Shown piece by piece: positions 17,505 through 27,127 of a stretch of 64,000 nt of DNA. A program made the position numbers and the translations under genes. Position 1 is the stretch's first letter. Every line of letters begins with the position of its first letter. The notes beneath the pieces were generated by a model. That model saw nothing but the letters and a program-made list of their open reading frames with translations, was not told the DNA's origin and did no database searches. This stretch comes from Bacillus sp. V2I10 (lineage in GTDB: Bacteria; Bacillota; Bacilli; Bacillales; Bacillaceae): positions 2,938,001 to 3,002,000 of the forward strand of contig NZ_JAUSYV010000001.1 in NCBI RefSeq assembly GCF_030817055.1. The letters run 5' to 3'.

Positions 17505-18182
17505 ATGAAGAAAAAAATTGCTCTATCATGGAGCGGCGGCAAAGATGGCTGTATGGCACTGCATAAGCTCATTGGCCAAGGTCATGAAATTGCCTGTCTT
17601 ATAACCACTGTACCTGTTGAGCTTGAAAGAACGTTCGGACATGGTGAGAAAATGGAAGCAATACTAAAACAAAGCGAAGCCTTAGGTATTCCTGTACATT
17701 TTATTAGATGCACATTTAAAGGATATACTCAAAGTTTTATAGATTCACTTAAAGATTTGAAGAAGAAGTACCATCTTACAAGTGCAGCTTTCGGAGATTT
17801 ATATCTTGATGAACACCGCAGCTGGGGAGAAAATGCGGCAGAATCAGCTGGCTTAGAAGCACTGTACCCTTTATGGATGAAGAAGGATGAAGCACCTCAA
17901 GCCCTTCATGCTTTTGCAGATAGCGGATACAAAGCAGTCATCATCAGAACTCAGGATGATGTGCTTGATGGGACATGGCTCGGCCAGGAAATTGATCAGC
18001 AGCTTATAGAAAGAATGAAGTCCACACAGATATGTCCAATGGGTGAGGCAGGAGAATATCATACCTTTGTGTATGATGGCCCGTTATTTAAGAAGCTGAT
18101 CCAACTGCAATTTGGCGAGAGAATTCAAATGGAAACAACGACACGCCTGGAGCTTGAGGATTTTAGCTTAATCGAGAAATAG
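17505..18182 (+). CDS. PP-loop ATP pyrophosphatase, diphthine-ammonia-ligase-like
   Basis: A 225-aa protein of the adenine nucleotide alpha-hydrolase superfamily (MJ0570/Dph6-like). The PP-loop SGGKDGC is at residues 10-16, with the late motifs CPMGEAGEYHTFVYDGP and FGDLYLDEHR. Bacteria lack diphthamide, so the real substrate is different and unknown. It lies directly upstream of the cobalamin riboswitch, and homologs often sit near B12 genes, which suggests, but does not show, a role in corrinoid metabolism. Confidence 0.82.
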   Translation: MKKKIALSWSGGKDGCMALHKLIGQGHEIACLITTVPVELERTFGHGEKMEAILKQSEALGIPVHFIRCTFKGYTQSFIDSLKDLKKKYHLTSAAFGDLYLDEHRSWGENAAESAGLEALYPLWMKKDEAPQALHAFADSGYKAVIIRTQDDVLDGTWLGQEIDQQLIERMKSTQICPMGEAGEYHTFVYDGPLFKKLIQLQFGERIQMETTTRLELEDFSLIEK

Positions 18183-18269
18183 CCTGAATAAATAAGTTCT
18201 ATTTCAGATTCAGGAAAAAGAAGTTGATGACATTTCCAGATTTATAGATTACAATGAACAAAAAATATG

Positions 18270-18430
18270 ATTCTTTAAAAGTGCCTGATGTGATCAGGAT
18301 AATAGGGAAACCGGTTAGAATCCGGTGCAGCCCCCGCTACTGTAAGCGCAGATTCATTGAGACGCCACTGACTTTTCAAGTTGGGAAGGTTCAATGAAAA
18401 ATGAAGCGCAAGCCAGGAGACCTGCTTTTA
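18270..18430 (+). ncRNA. Cobalamin (AdoCbl) riboswitch
   Basis: The conserved landmarks occur in order: GTGCCTGATGTGATCAGGATAA, AATAGGGAAACCGGT, AATCCGGTGCAGCCCCCGC, TACTGTAAGCGCAGA, and the B12 box (18,403-18,424) containing AAGCCAGGAGACCTGC. It lies in the leader of the btuR-cobQ operon with a terminator hairpin between it and the first gene. Binding of adenosylcobalamin would therefore switch off transcription of the operon. Confidence 0.95.
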
Positions 18431-18501
18431 ATGATTGATTGCTTGTTTTTCGGTGGGAAGAATAAGTCAGGTACCCTTAGTGTGTGTGACTTTGCTTATT
18501 A

Positions 18502-18543
18502 AAGGCCTTGACTGACTTCCATTCAGTTCAAGGTCTTTTTTAT
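18502..18543 (+). terminator. Riboswitch-controlled terminator
   Basis: AAGGCCTTGACTGA pairs with TCAGTTCAAGGTCTT and is followed by six T. The position between the B12 box and the btuR ribosome binding site fits an expression platform for transcription attenuation. Confidence 0.85.
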
Positions 18544-18572
18544 GTTTATAGACAAAAAGAGGAGATGCGTGA

Positions 18573-19121
18573 ATGACAGGAAATGATCAAAAAGGAAGAT
18601 TGCTTGTTTATACGGGTAATGGCAAAGGAAAAACAACGGCATCCATCGGTCTTGCTGTCCGGGCGATTGGAAGAGATATGAAAGTATCCATCCTGCAGTT
18701 TATAAAATCACCTGAGAGAACCTATGGAGAAAAAAACGTGCTTGAAAAACTCAGCGGTGCTGAAATCCATCAGCTTGGAGCAGGATTCACTTGGACTAAA
18801 ACACCTGATGTGCACCGGAAAGCGTTAAAATCAGCCTGGCAAATCGCTAAGGAAAAGATTTTGAGCGGTGATTATGATGTCGTTATTCTTGATGAAATCA
18901 ATAATGCGCTTGCTATTCATACGTTTCCGATCGATGACGTCCTGCCTATTGAGGACGTCATACAGACAATTCAAAACCGGCCAAATCATGTTCACATTGT
19001 TTTGACTGGAAGAGATGCAAAGGATGAAATAAAAGAAATCGCTGACCTTGTGTCTGTTATCAATGTTGAAAAGCACTACTATGAAGAAGGTGTAGATGCC
19101 ATATATGGGATTGAATACTAA
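18573..19121 (+). CDS. btuR: Cob(I)yrinic acid a,c-diamide adenosyltransferase
   Basis: Transfers the adenosyl group of ATP to cob(I)alamin or its precursors. The 182-aa CobO/BtuR-type protein has the P-loop TGNGKGKTTASIG at residues 14-26, the Walker B-like VVILDEINNAL and the GRDAKDEI motif. Preceded by AGAGGAGATG. It is the first gene of the riboswitch operon and overlaps cobQ by 26 bases. Confidence 0.95.
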   Translation: MTGNDQKGRLLVYTGNGKGKTTASIGLAVRAIGRDMKVSILQFIKSPERTYGEKNVLEKLSGAEIHQLGAGFTWTKTPDVHRKALKSAWQIAKEKILSGDYDVVILDEINNALAIHTFPIDDVLPIEDVIQTIQNRPNHVHIVLTGRDAKDEIKEIADLVSVINVEKHYYEEGVDAIYGIEY

Positions 19122-20637
19122 TGAGCAAAAAACATTAAAACTGATGATTCAGGGTACACACTCTGACGCTGGAAAAAGCATGCTCGTCACGGCACTATGC
19201 CGGATATTTCGAGAGGATGGCTATCAAACAGCGCCCTTTAAATCACAAAATATGGCTCTGAATTCTTACATTACGAGTGATGGCAAGGAAATAGGCAGAG
19301 CTCAGGGAATTCAGGCGGAAGCTGCCGGAATTGAAGCCACAACTGATATGAATCCTATCCTAATTAAACCTTCAAAAGAGACGGAATCTCAGGTCGTGTT
19401 TCACGGGAAGCCCTATGCAAATATGAAGGCATCCGAGTACAGAGAGGACTTTTTCAAGTTAGGCCTTGCGGCGATCAAAGAATCGCTGAGGAAGCTGTCG
19501 AACAAATACGAGGTCATTGTGATAGAAGGCGCAGGTTCACCTGCAGAAGTTAATTTAAATGACCGTGAGCTTGTCAATATGAGAGTAGCAGCAATTGCAG
19601 AAGCTCCAGTGATTTTAATCGGAGATATTGACAAAGGAGGCGTTTTCGCCAGTCTGGTCGGGACCCTTCAGCTCATTAGCGAGTGTGACCGCAAGCGGAT
19701 TATTGGTGTCATTATAAATAAATTCAGAGGGGACCTTTCACTGCTTCAGCCGGGATTGGACTGGTTTGAAGAATATACGGGGCTTCCGGTACTTGGAGTT
19801 GTTCCCTTTTTGCCTGACCTTGAAATAGATGGGGAAGATTCCCTTGTTTTAAGCCAGTATTCAAACGGTACCAATCACGATGCAGAACTTGACGTCGCTG
19901 TCCTTTCTTATCCGAGATTATCCAACTTTACAGATATTGATCCGTTAAGACTGGAGCCTGATGTGAATATCCGTTTTGTTAAAAAAGCTGCGCATTTTGG
20001 AAGTCCAGATCTCATCATTTTGCCTGGAACGAAAAACACAGCTGAAGACCTGCTGTTTCTTAAGGAGACAGGACTCTTTGACAAAATAAGATCTGCTTAT
20101 GAAAAAGGAACTCAACTAGCAGGCATTTGCGGAGGCTTTCAAATGCTCGGCGAAAAGCTGATGGATCCAAACGGTGTTGAATCAAATCATCAGGAACTCG
20201 GTGGACTTGGTATTTTTCCTGTCCGTACAACCATCTATTCCGAAAAGAAAACCATCCGCTCAGAGGGCTATTGCTCACTAAAAGATTTTGGCAGAATTTC
20301 TTTATCAGGGTATGAGATCCATATGGGACAAACAGCAAAAACAAGAAAAGTAGATCCTTTTTCAGTCCTCTCCGGAACAGAGGAAGGCTGTACCGCTCGA
20401 GATGGCCAGGTGTTCGGCACGTACTTGCATGATGTTTTTCATAACGATGAATTCAGATGGCTTTATTTGAATAAGCTGCGCCAGAAAAAAGGCCTGAAGC
20501 CGATTGAGCGCTCGCTCCGCTTTCGTTCTTTTAAAGAAAGCGAATACGACAGACTTGCTGCCCACGTTAAAGGCTCTATTGAAATGAAAAAGATATATTC
20601 AGCAATGAAAACGTTTTTTAAAAAGGAGGAGAATTAG
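19096..20637 (+). CDS. cobQ: Cobyric acid synthase
   Basis: An ATP- and glutamine-dependent amidase that amidates the b, d, e and g side chains of adenosyl-cobyrinic a,c-diamide. The 513-aa protein has the N-terminal P-loop-like GTHSDAGKSMLVTAL, the KSQNMALNSYIT motif, and a C-terminal glutamine amidotransferase domain with the nucleophile in AGICGGFQMLG and the His in GTYLHDVFH. AAGAAGG lies 5 bases before the ATG at 19,096. An ATG at 19,105 is an alternative. Translation is probably coupled to btuR. Confidence 0.94.
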   Translation: MPYMGLNTNEQKTLKLMIQGTHSDAGKSMLVTALCRIFREDGYQTAPFKSQNMALNSYITSDGKEIGRAQGIQAEAAGIEATTDMNPILIKPSKETESQVVFHGKPYANMKASEYREDFFKLGLAAIKESLRKLSNKYEVIVIEGAGSPAEVNLNDRELVNMRVAAIAEAPVILIGDIDKGGVFASLVGTLQLISECDRKRIIGVIINKFRGDLSLLQPGLDWFEEYTGLPVLGVVPFLPDLEIDGEDSLVLSQYSNGTNHDAELDVAVLSYPRLSNFTDIDPLRLEPDVNIRFVKKAAHFGSPDLIILPGTKNTAEDLLFLKETGLFDKIRSAYEKGTQLAGICGGFQMLGEKLMDPNGVESNHQELGGLGIFPVRTTIYSEKKTIRSEGYCSLKDFGRISLSGYEIHMGQTAKTRKVDPFSVLSGTEEGCTARDGQVFGTYLHDVFHNDEFRWLYLNKLRQKKGLKPIERSLRFRSFKESEYDRLAAHVKGSIEMKKIYSAMKTFFKKEEN

Positions 20638-20639
20638 AA

Positions 20640-21695
20640 ATGATTGATATTTATCAGCAGATAGATGCAATAGAGCCTGTCAGTAAACAAAAAGGGATTG
20701 AAGCTTTAGCCTACATACATTCCTTAACAAAGCCAATGAACAGTCTTGGAGAAATAGAAAAAATTGCTGTGCAGCTTTCAGAAATCACAACTGATGTAAA
20801 ACCTGAAGTATTTCCCCCGGGTGTAATCGTCTTTGCTGCAGACCACGGAGTAGCAGAGGAAGGAGTCTCTGCTTATCCTCAAGAGGTGACTTCTCAGATG
20901 GTAAACAATTTTCTGAGCGGAGGGGCAGCCATAAACGTTTTTACTAAACGGATAAATGGGTTACTGGAAATCGTGGATGCAGGAGTGAAAACAGATATTC
21001 CAGGAGTCCGTTCTGAAAAGGTCAGCTATGGAACAAAAAACTTCGCGGTTGAACCTGCCATGACAAGAAAAGAAGCACTCCGTTCACTGGAATTGGGAAT
21101 GGAAAGGGCTGAAGCTATGATTAATAATGGCGCAAGGCTCCTGATCCTCGGAGAAATGGGCATTGGCAATACAACATCAAGCAGTGCCATTGCAGCCGCC
21201 CTGAGCGGATTAAAGCCTGAGGATATCACGGGCAGAGGAACAGGAATTGAGTCGAAGCAGGTTGCTTATAAAGCCGATGTTATTAAAAAAGCTCTGAATA
21301 AGCTGAAGCCTGACGCCAATGATCCGATCGATGTTCTTTCTAAGGTAGGCGGTTTTGAAATCGGAGCGATGACAGGTGCCATGCTTTACGCAGCATCTAA
21401 AAAAATTCCGGTTATTTTAGATGGATTTATATGCACAACGGCTGCGCTCGTTGCTTCTAAATTAAATCGGCATGTGCGTAATTACATGATTGCCGGGCAT
21501 TTATCGGTTGAACCGGGACATCTTCATGTATTGAATTTGCTCGGAAAAAAGCCGCTGGTGTCACTGGGGATGAGGCTTGGAGAAGGAACCGGAGCTGTCC
21601 TTGTCTATCCGCTGGTTGAAGCAGCCGCTGAAATGGTAAAAGGAATGGCAACCTTTGATACGGCAGGTGTATCAAAGGAACGTGCATTAAAATAA
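20640..21695 (+). CDS. cobT: Nicotinate-nucleotide-dimethylbenzimidazole phosphoribosyltransferase
   Basis: Makes alpha-ribazole phosphate from the lower ligand base and nicotinate mononucleotide. The 351-aa protein has the motif LGEMGIGNTTSSSAI and the catalytic Glu in GTGAVLVYPLVEAA. AAGGAGG lies before the ATG, 2 bases after the cobQ stop. Its presence shows that the operon can build the nucleotide loop and is not limited to import. Confidence 0.95.
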   Translation: MIDIYQQIDAIEPVSKQKGIEALAYIHSLTKPMNSLGEIEKIAVQLSEITTDVKPEVFPPGVIVFAADHGVAEEGVSAYPQEVTSQMVNNFLSGGAAINVFTKRINGLLEIVDAGVKTDIPGVRSEKVSYGTKNFAVEPAMTRKEALRSLELGMERAEAMINNGARLLILGEMGIGNTTSSSAIAAALSGLKPEDITGRGTGIESKQVAYKADVIKKALNKLKPDANDPIDVLSKVGGFEIGAMTGAMLYAASKKIPVILDGFICTTAALVASKLNRHVRNYMIAGHLSVEPGHLHVLNLLGKKPLVSLGMRLGEGTGAVLVYPLVEAAAEMVKGMATFDTAGVSKERALK

Positions 21696-21728
21696 AAAAG
21701 ACAATTACATAAAAGGCGGAGAAAACAA

Positions 21729-22718
21729 ATGAAAACATCTTTCGGCACCTATTTTCATCGTATTGCCCTTATGCTGCTTTTGCTGGCAGGAATCCTTTCG
21801 GGATGTACACAGGGAGATCAGACGCAGCAAGCGAGCAAGAGCAAGGAACAAACACAGCAGGCTGAAAAAAAGGAAGAAGCTTACCCGATAACAGTCACAG
21901 ATGATGCCGGAAACGAAATAACGCTTGAGAAAAAACCTGAGAAAATTGTTTCGCTGCTTCCGAGCACGACTGAAATGCTTTTTGCTCTTGGATTGGACAA
22001 GGAAATCGTTGGTGTCTCTGATTATGACAACTATCCTGAAGCAGCTTCAAAAAAGGAAAAAGTAGGAGCACAGGATCTTAATGCAGAGAAAATCATTGCT
22101 CTGCAGCCGGATATAGCTTTTCTTCAGGAGTACCATGCAAAAAATCACGGGGAAATCATCAAACAGTTTGAAGCGGCAGGCATCAAGGTGTTTATTGTCG
22201 GCTCCCAAAATTCGTTTGAACAGGTTTACACGGCCATCCGTACTGCAGGGAAGGCAACAGGCACGTTAGATAAAGCAGACAGCATCATCGCAGATATGGA
22301 TTCAAAAGTTAAGGCCATCAAGGAAAAGGCAAAAGCTGTCAAAGACAAAAAAAGAGTTTGGATTGAAGTCTCTCCACAGCCTGATATTTACACAACAGGC
22401 AAAGGAACGTTTATGAATGAAATGCTTGAAATGATTGGAGCGTTCAATGTAGCTGCATCTGAAGAAGGCTGGGTAAAAATGGACGAAGAGAAAATCGTCA
22501 GCAGCAATCCGGATGTGATCATCACTACATATGGCTACTACGTCGACAATCCAGCTGAGCAAGTTCTAAACAGAAGCGGCTGGAAAGAAGTAAAAGCTGT
22601 TCAGTCAAAACAGGTGTTTGACGTAAACAGCGACATGGTAACCCGTCCTGGACCCCGTTTAGCGGATGGAGTTGAAGAGCTTGGAAAACTCATTTATCCA
22701 GATGTTTTCAAAAAATAA
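21729..22718 (+). CDS. btuF: Cobalamin/corrinoid ABC transporter substrate-binding lipoprotein
   Basis: A membrane-anchored lipoprotein of 329 aa that captures corrinoids outside the cell. The lipobox LSGC ends at Cys26, followed by a Gln/Lys-rich linker and the periplasmic-binding-protein domain (VSLLPSTTEMLFALGL, then VGVSDYDNYP). AGGCGGAG precedes the ATG. It is directly followed by the permease and ATPase genes of the same transporter. Confidence 0.93.
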   Translation: MKTSFGTYFHRIALMLLLLAGILSGCTQGDQTQQASKSKEQTQQAEKKEEAYPITVTDDAGNEITLEKKPEKIVSLLPSTTEMLFALGLDKEIVGVSDYDNYPEAASKKEKVGAQDLNAEKIIALQPDIAFLQEYHAKNHGEIIKQFEAAGIKVFIVGSQNSFEQVYTAIRTAGKATGTLDKADSIIADMDSKVKAIKEKAKAVKDKKRVWIEVSPQPDIYTTGKGTFMNEMLEMIGAFNVAASEEGWVKMDEEKIVSSNPDVIITTYGYYVDNPAEQVLNRSGWKEVKAVQSKQVFDVNSDMVTRPGPRLADGVEELGKLIYPDVFKK

Positions 22719-23748
22719 ACATCAGTTTCTCATTTTATTTGCAGCAGTCTTTGCTATTATCAGCATAATATCAGGAGTCTTTGTGGGGGCGGTAAATGTT
22801 ACCGTCCCTGATATTTTAAACATCATTACTGGCAAAATGTTTCATCTTCAACTGTATCAGGGAGAAAAAAGTACAGAAATGATTATTTGGGAGATCCGGT
22901 TCTCACGAGTTTTGCTCGCTTTTTTTGTTGGAGCCTCATTGTCGCTAGCCGGAGCTGCCTTTCAGGGACTGCTTCAAAATCCGCTTGCTGACCCGTATAC
23001 AATCGGTGTTTCATCGGGAGCCTCTCTGGGAGCAGTTATCATTATCTTTTTTCAAATTCAAGTTACGCTTCTGGGCAGTTTCACACTGCCGATCATCGCA
23101 GTTCTCTTTGGTATGATCACGCTGCTCATCGTCTTTGCTCTGACTCATTTGGCAAGCGGAAAGCTTACAAATGAAACCATTATCCTCGCAGGCATTATCA
23201 TCTCTTCGTTCATCAGTGCGTTCATTTCCCTGCTGATTGCCCTGATTCCCCGTAAGGATATCAGTCAAATTCTCTATTGGATTATGGGAAGCGTTGCGAT
23301 GAGAGGATGGGGGCATGTTCAATTAATCGTTCCATTTTTTGTTCTGGGAGCTGCGATCATTCTTTTCCATTACCGTGAACTGAACAACATGGCATTAGGT
23401 GAGCAGGCAGCCCAATTTTCGGGAATGAATGTAAAAAAGAAGAAAACCATTGTCTTGATTGCGGCATCCATTTTAACAGGAAGCGCTGTAGCTGTTTCAG
23501 GTGCGATTGGATTTGTCGGGCTTGTTATTCCTCATCTCGTCCGTTTGATGGCCGGAGCGAATCACCGGCATGTTCTTCCGCTTTCCATGCTGATAGGAGG
23601 AGGGTATCTTGTTCTCGCCGATCTGCTCGCGCGGTCCATTATATCACCTAAAGAACTTCCGATAGGAGTCGTAACTGCGCTAATCGGTTCGCCTATATTC
23701 ACTTTATTGCTTGTCAAAAACCGAAAACAGAAGAAGGCACATCTTTAA
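22702..23748 (+). CDS. btuC: Cobalamin/corrinoid ABC transporter permease
   Basis: An FecCD-family membrane permease of about 348 aa with about ten hydrophobic spans. Typical motifs are LAGAAFQGLLQNPLADPYTIG, SGASLGA and VSGAIGFVGLVIPHLVRL. I prefer the ATG at 22,702 (17-base overlap with btuF), since no ribosome binding site favours the earlier ATG at 22,666. Translational coupling to btuF is likely. Confidence 0.92.
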   Translation: MFSKNKHQFLILFAAVFAIISIISGVFVGAVNVTVPDILNIITGKMFHLQLYQGEKSTEMIIWEIRFSRVLLAFFVGASLSLAGAAFQGLLQNPLADPYTIGVSSGASLGAVIIIFFQIQVTLLGSFTLPIIAVLFGMITLLIVFALTHLASGKLTNETIILAGIIISSFISAFISLLIALIPRKDISQILYWIMGSVAMRGWGHVQLIVPFFVLGAAIILFHYRELNNMALGEQAAQFSGMNVKKKKTIVLIAASILTGSAVAVSGAIGFVGLVIPHLVRLMAGANHRHVLPLSMLIGGGYLVLADLLARSIISPKELPIGVVTALIGSPIFTLLLVKNRKQKKAHL

Positions 23749-23765
23749 AGGAAAGGAGAATGCAT

Positions 23766-25109
23766 ATGCTGCAAGTCAAAAATCTGACGGGAGGTTACGA
23801 TGATAAAAAAGCGGTCATCAAGGATCTCTCTTTTTCTATTGAAAAAGGACGTTTTTTTGCTTTAATCGGACCAAACGGCAGCGGAAAAACAACGATTATC
23901 CGGCTGATCATGGGCGCATTGCCCGTTCACAATGGAGAAATCGCGCTGGGTGCAAAGCCGCTTGCATCTTATTCACAAAGGGAACTTGCAAAAAAAGCGG
24001 CAGTTATGACCCAGGAAAATGAAGCAGGGCTGGATTTTTCAGTAGAAGAGATTGTCATGCTCGGCAGGTATCCTTATCAAAAAGCGCTGTTTTTTAGAGA
24101 AAACACTCAGGCTGACATGATAGCAGCAGAAACTGCCATGAAGCAGACTTCCGTCTGGGAGTACCGCAAACGCCCTTATCATTCCTTAAGCGGCGGGGAA
24201 AAACAAAGAGTGCTGCTTGCTAAAGCGCTCGCTCAGGAACCAGAACTGCTTTTGCTCGATGAACCAACGAATCATTTAGATGTGAAGCATACGAAGGAGC
24301 TTTTGGAATTACTGAAAAAATTGCAGAAAGATATGAATTTGACCATCCTCGCCATTTTGCACGACCTGAATCTGGCATCCCTCTATGCTGATTCGATCGG
24401 ATTGCTTAAAAATGGAGAACTGGAAGGGGAGTATGAGGGACTTCATCAGCAAAACGAGAATTCCTTTTCGAATGTGTATGAAGTTAAGCTCAAGTTTACC
24501 TCTCATCCATCTGTTTCAAAAACTCAAATTTCACTCTCTCCTGAATATATGGAAGAAAAACCTGTAAATCTCCTGTCTGCCGTCCAAATTCAGCAAACAG
24601 AGGAGACAGCGTACATAAAAATGGATAAACCTTTCAGAACACTTTCTGCAGGAGCAGACGGCAAAGGTCTTCATTGGAGCAGGCAGTGGATTTTTTCTCA
24701 AGCAGAACAGGCAGAGAATGGAGAATCCATCTTTTTCTCAAGCAAACAGCCTTATATTCTGTGGTCTATCGATGCGAAATTGCCTAAAAAAGAGCTGCGT
24801 CAGAATTCGTTTATCGTAAATCAAAGCGGGTTCACATTTTGTGCCATAGTATCCCATTCTCCTTATGACGGGAAAGTGCACGCTGCTATCTTGACGGATG
24901 CACCTCTGGATGACTCCGATTTAATTAATTTGGCTTTAAAAATAAATGCAATCAAAAGCCGTTCTGAGAAGAACTTTGGAAAAATCGTGGTTGGCATGCA
25001 GAAAAAACAGCAAAATCAAGCTGATCAAGAACGTATCTTTGAAGCAGCCGAAGATCTTCTGCAGACGGCTTTAAAAAGGATGGAAACTCCTCATGCAGCC
25101 TTTCGCTGA
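23766..25109 (+). CDS. btuD: Cobalamin/corrinoid ABC transporter ATPase with extra C-terminal domain
   Basis: Energises corrinoid import. The first 250 residues are a complete ABC ATPase: Walker A GPNGSGKTT, signature LSGGEKQR, Walker B LLLLDEPTNHLD and the H-loop ILHDLN. A further 190 residues follow, with RTLSAGADGKGLHWSRQWIF and AAILTDAPLDDSDLINLALKI patterns that resemble a divergent CbiZ (adenosylcobinamide amidohydrolase) domain, as in B. subtilis YvrA. The CbiZ likeness is by eye, and activity is doubtful. AAAGGAG lies 7 bases before the ATG at 23,766. Confidence 0.9.
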   Translation: MLQVKNLTGGYDDKKAVIKDLSFSIEKGRFFALIGPNGSGKTTIIRLIMGALPVHNGEIALGAKPLASYSQRELAKKAAVMTQENEAGLDFSVEEIVMLGRYPYQKALFFRENTQADMIAAETAMKQTSVWEYRKRPYHSLSGGEKQRVLLAKALAQEPELLLLDEPTNHLDVKHTKELLELLKKLQKDMNLTILAILHDLNLASLYADSIGLLKNGELEGEYEGLHQQNENSFSNVYEVKLKFTSHPSVSKTQISLSPEYMEEKPVNLLSAVQIQQTEETAYIKMDKPFRTLSAGADGKGLHWSRQWIFSQAEQAENGESIFFSSKQPYILWSIDAKLPKKELRQNSFIVNQSGFTFCAIVSHSPYDGKVHAAILTDAPLDDSDLINLALKINAIKSRSEKNFGKIVVGMQKKQQNQADQERIFEAAEDLLQTALKRMETPHAAFR

Positions 25110-26052
25110 GCAAACTGTCCTGCTCATTTTGATGAGTGTGATGCTTGATCTTATAATCGGCGATCCGAAATGGCTGCCGCATCCGGTCATTTTGTTTGGA
25201 AAAATCATCAGCACCATTGAAAAAGCATGGAATAAAGGGAGCAGGAAAAAGCTTAAAGGCATCATTCTTGCTGCGTTCCTGCCTTTTTCTGTTTTCATTA
25301 TTTCTTTGTTTCTACTAAAACTGCTTTATGCGATTTCGTATCTCCTGGGAACTGCGATTGAAATCTATCTGATTTCAACGACCATCGCCATTAAGGGGCT
25401 GAGAGATGCAGCAATGGAAGTCTATCATCCTCTAAAGTCAGGAGATCTTTCCGAAGCCAGGAAAAAACTGGGGTTTATTGTAGGAAGAGATACTGACGGG
25501 CTTCGTTCCCCTGAAGTTGTCAGGGGAACGGTAGAAACCGTTGCAGAAAACACCGTGGACGCCATAATATCCCCGCTCTTTTTTGCCATCATTGGCGGTG
25601 CGCCGCTTGCTCTTGCATACAGAGCAGTCAATACGCTGGACTCAATGGTCGGGTATAAGAATGAAAGATTTAAAGACTTCGGATTCGGATCGGCAAGGCT
25701 TGATGATTTGATGAATTTGCTGCCGGCTCGTATTTGCACTGTGTGCATGTGGTTGGGCAGTTATTTTATGAAAGAAATGAGAGGAAAGTACGCAATTTCC
25801 ATCACGAGAAGAGATGCATCAAAGCACCCCAGCCCAAATAGCGGCTGGCCGGAAGCCATGACAGCCGGGCTGCTCGGCGTTCAGCTGGGAGGAGTCAATA
25901 TATATGGCAAAATTGTCTCAGAACGTGCAAGGCTTGGTGATCCGCTCGAACCTTTGTCTTTTATCCATATAAAAAAAACGATTCTTATTATGAACGGTGC
26001 CTGGATTCTTTTTTTGACAGGTTATTTAATCCTTTTTGGATTAGGGAGGTAA
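25093..26052 (+). CDS. cbiB: Adenosylcobinamide-phosphate synthase (CbiB)
   Basis: An integral membrane enzyme that attaches the aminopropanol (phosphate) arm to adenosylcobyric acid. The 319-aa protein has the family motifs LDLIIGDPKWLPHPV near the N-terminus, VAENTVDAIISPLFF in the middle and the late HPSPNSGWPEA. It overlaps btuD by 17 bases. Together with CobD it completes the step from cobyric acid to cobinamide phosphate. Confidence 0.94.
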   Translation: MQPFAEQTVLLILMSVMLDLIIGDPKWLPHPVILFGKIISTIEKAWNKGSRKKLKGIILAAFLPFSVFIISLFLLKLLYAISYLLGTAIEIYLISTTIAIKGLRDAAMEVYHPLKSGDLSEARKKLGFIVGRDTDGLRSPEVVRGTVETVAENTVDAIISPLFFAIIGGAPLALAYRAVNTLDSMVGYKNERFKDFGFGSARLDDLMNLLPARICTVCMWLGSYFMKEMRGKYAISITRRDASKHPSPNSGWPEAMTAGLLGVQLGGVNIYGKIVSERARLGDPLEPLSFIHIKKTILIMNGAWILFLTGYLILFGLGR

Positions 26053-26056
26053 AAAA

Positions 26057-27127
26057 ATGTGGCCACAGCACGGCGGGAAAACAGCAAGCATTAAAGCAGT
26101 TCTAAGAAGTAAGGGAATTAACGAAAAAGAGTTCATCGATTTTAGTGCAAATTTAAATCCGCTTGGAACACCTTCATTAATTCTTAAAGCCATGCAAGAA
26201 AGCATCGCTCATTCCAGCAATGTATATCCTGACCCTGAGTATTCGGAAGAAAGAGCTATACTGGCAGCATTTGAAGGGGTAAAACCTGAAAACATTCTTT
26301 TGACAAATGGTGGAGCAGAAGCTATTTTCCTTGTCACGATTCTTTTTAAAAACGGGAAAGCAGGCATCTTTCAGCCGGCATTCAGCGAATATGAGCGTGC
26401 CTGCCGCAGCCACGACTTACAAGTGACAGATCTGAGCCATGAGGAATTAAAGACGGGTTCCGGAAGGATTCAAAAAGAAGATGGTGATGTCCTGTTTTTG
26501 TGCAGACCTAACAATCCTACTGGAGAAATGATTTCTAAGGAAAACGTTCTAAACCTCCTGGATTCAGCTTCCATGAATGAACAAACAGTCATCATTGATG
26601 AAGCTTTCATCCATTTTACGGAGAGTGACGAGAGTCTTGAAAACCTGCTGCAGCTCTATTCCAATCTCATCATCATCCGTTCACTTACCAAAATTTATGC
26701 AGTGCCGGGAATAAGGTCAGGTTACATATTGGCCAATGATTCTCTCATCCAGAAACTTGAAGCCATGTCCGTTCCATGGAGCGTCAATTGCGCTGCTCTA
26801 GCCATGATTCATGCTTTGCCACATACATACGATCATTTGTCAGAAACAAAAAAATGGCTGCAAGCAGAATGGGAGCAGCTGAGAACTGCGCTTCAAACTT
26901 TAAACTTCAGCGTTTCAGAATCAGTGGTCAACTTTTATTTATTAAACGATCCGCTTCTTGAAAACCATGAGCCTCTGCTGTTATTTCTTGCAAATGAAGG
27001 AATCCTTGCACGGCATACGATGAATTTTCATGGTATAGAAGGGTCATCTGTCCGACTCGCTATTCGGACAAGTGAAGAAAATAAAAAATTGCTTTCTGCA
27101 TTAAGGAAATGGAGAGATCAATCATGA
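26057..27127 (+). CDS. cobD: Threonine-phosphate decarboxylase (CobD)
   Basis: A PLP enzyme of the class I/II aminotransferase fold that makes (R)-1-amino-2-propanol phosphate from L-threonine phosphate. The 356-aa protein starts WPQHGGKTA and contains DFSANLNPLG, RPNNPTGEM, the Asp in IIDEAFIHF and the PLP Lys in SLTKIYAVPGIRSGY. These are typical of CobD, not histidinol-phosphate aminotransferase. AGGGAGG precedes the ATG, 5 bases after cbiB. Confidence 0.93.
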   Translation: MWPQHGGKTASIKAVLRSKGINEKEFIDFSANLNPLGTPSLILKAMQESIAHSSNVYPDPEYSEERAILAAFEGVKPENILLTNGGAEAIFLVTILFKNGKAGIFQPAFSEYERACRSHDLQVTDLSHEELKTGSGRIQKEDGDVLFLCRPNNPTGEMISKENVLNLLDSASMNEQTVIIDEAFIHFTESDESLENLLQLYSNLIIIRSLTKIYAVPGIRSGYILANDSLIQKLEAMSVPWSVNCAALAMIHALPHTYDHLSETKKWLQAEWEQLRTALQTLNFSVSESVVNFYLLNDPLLENHEPLLLFLANEGILARHTMNFHGIEGSSVRLAIRTSEENKKLLSALRKWRDQS

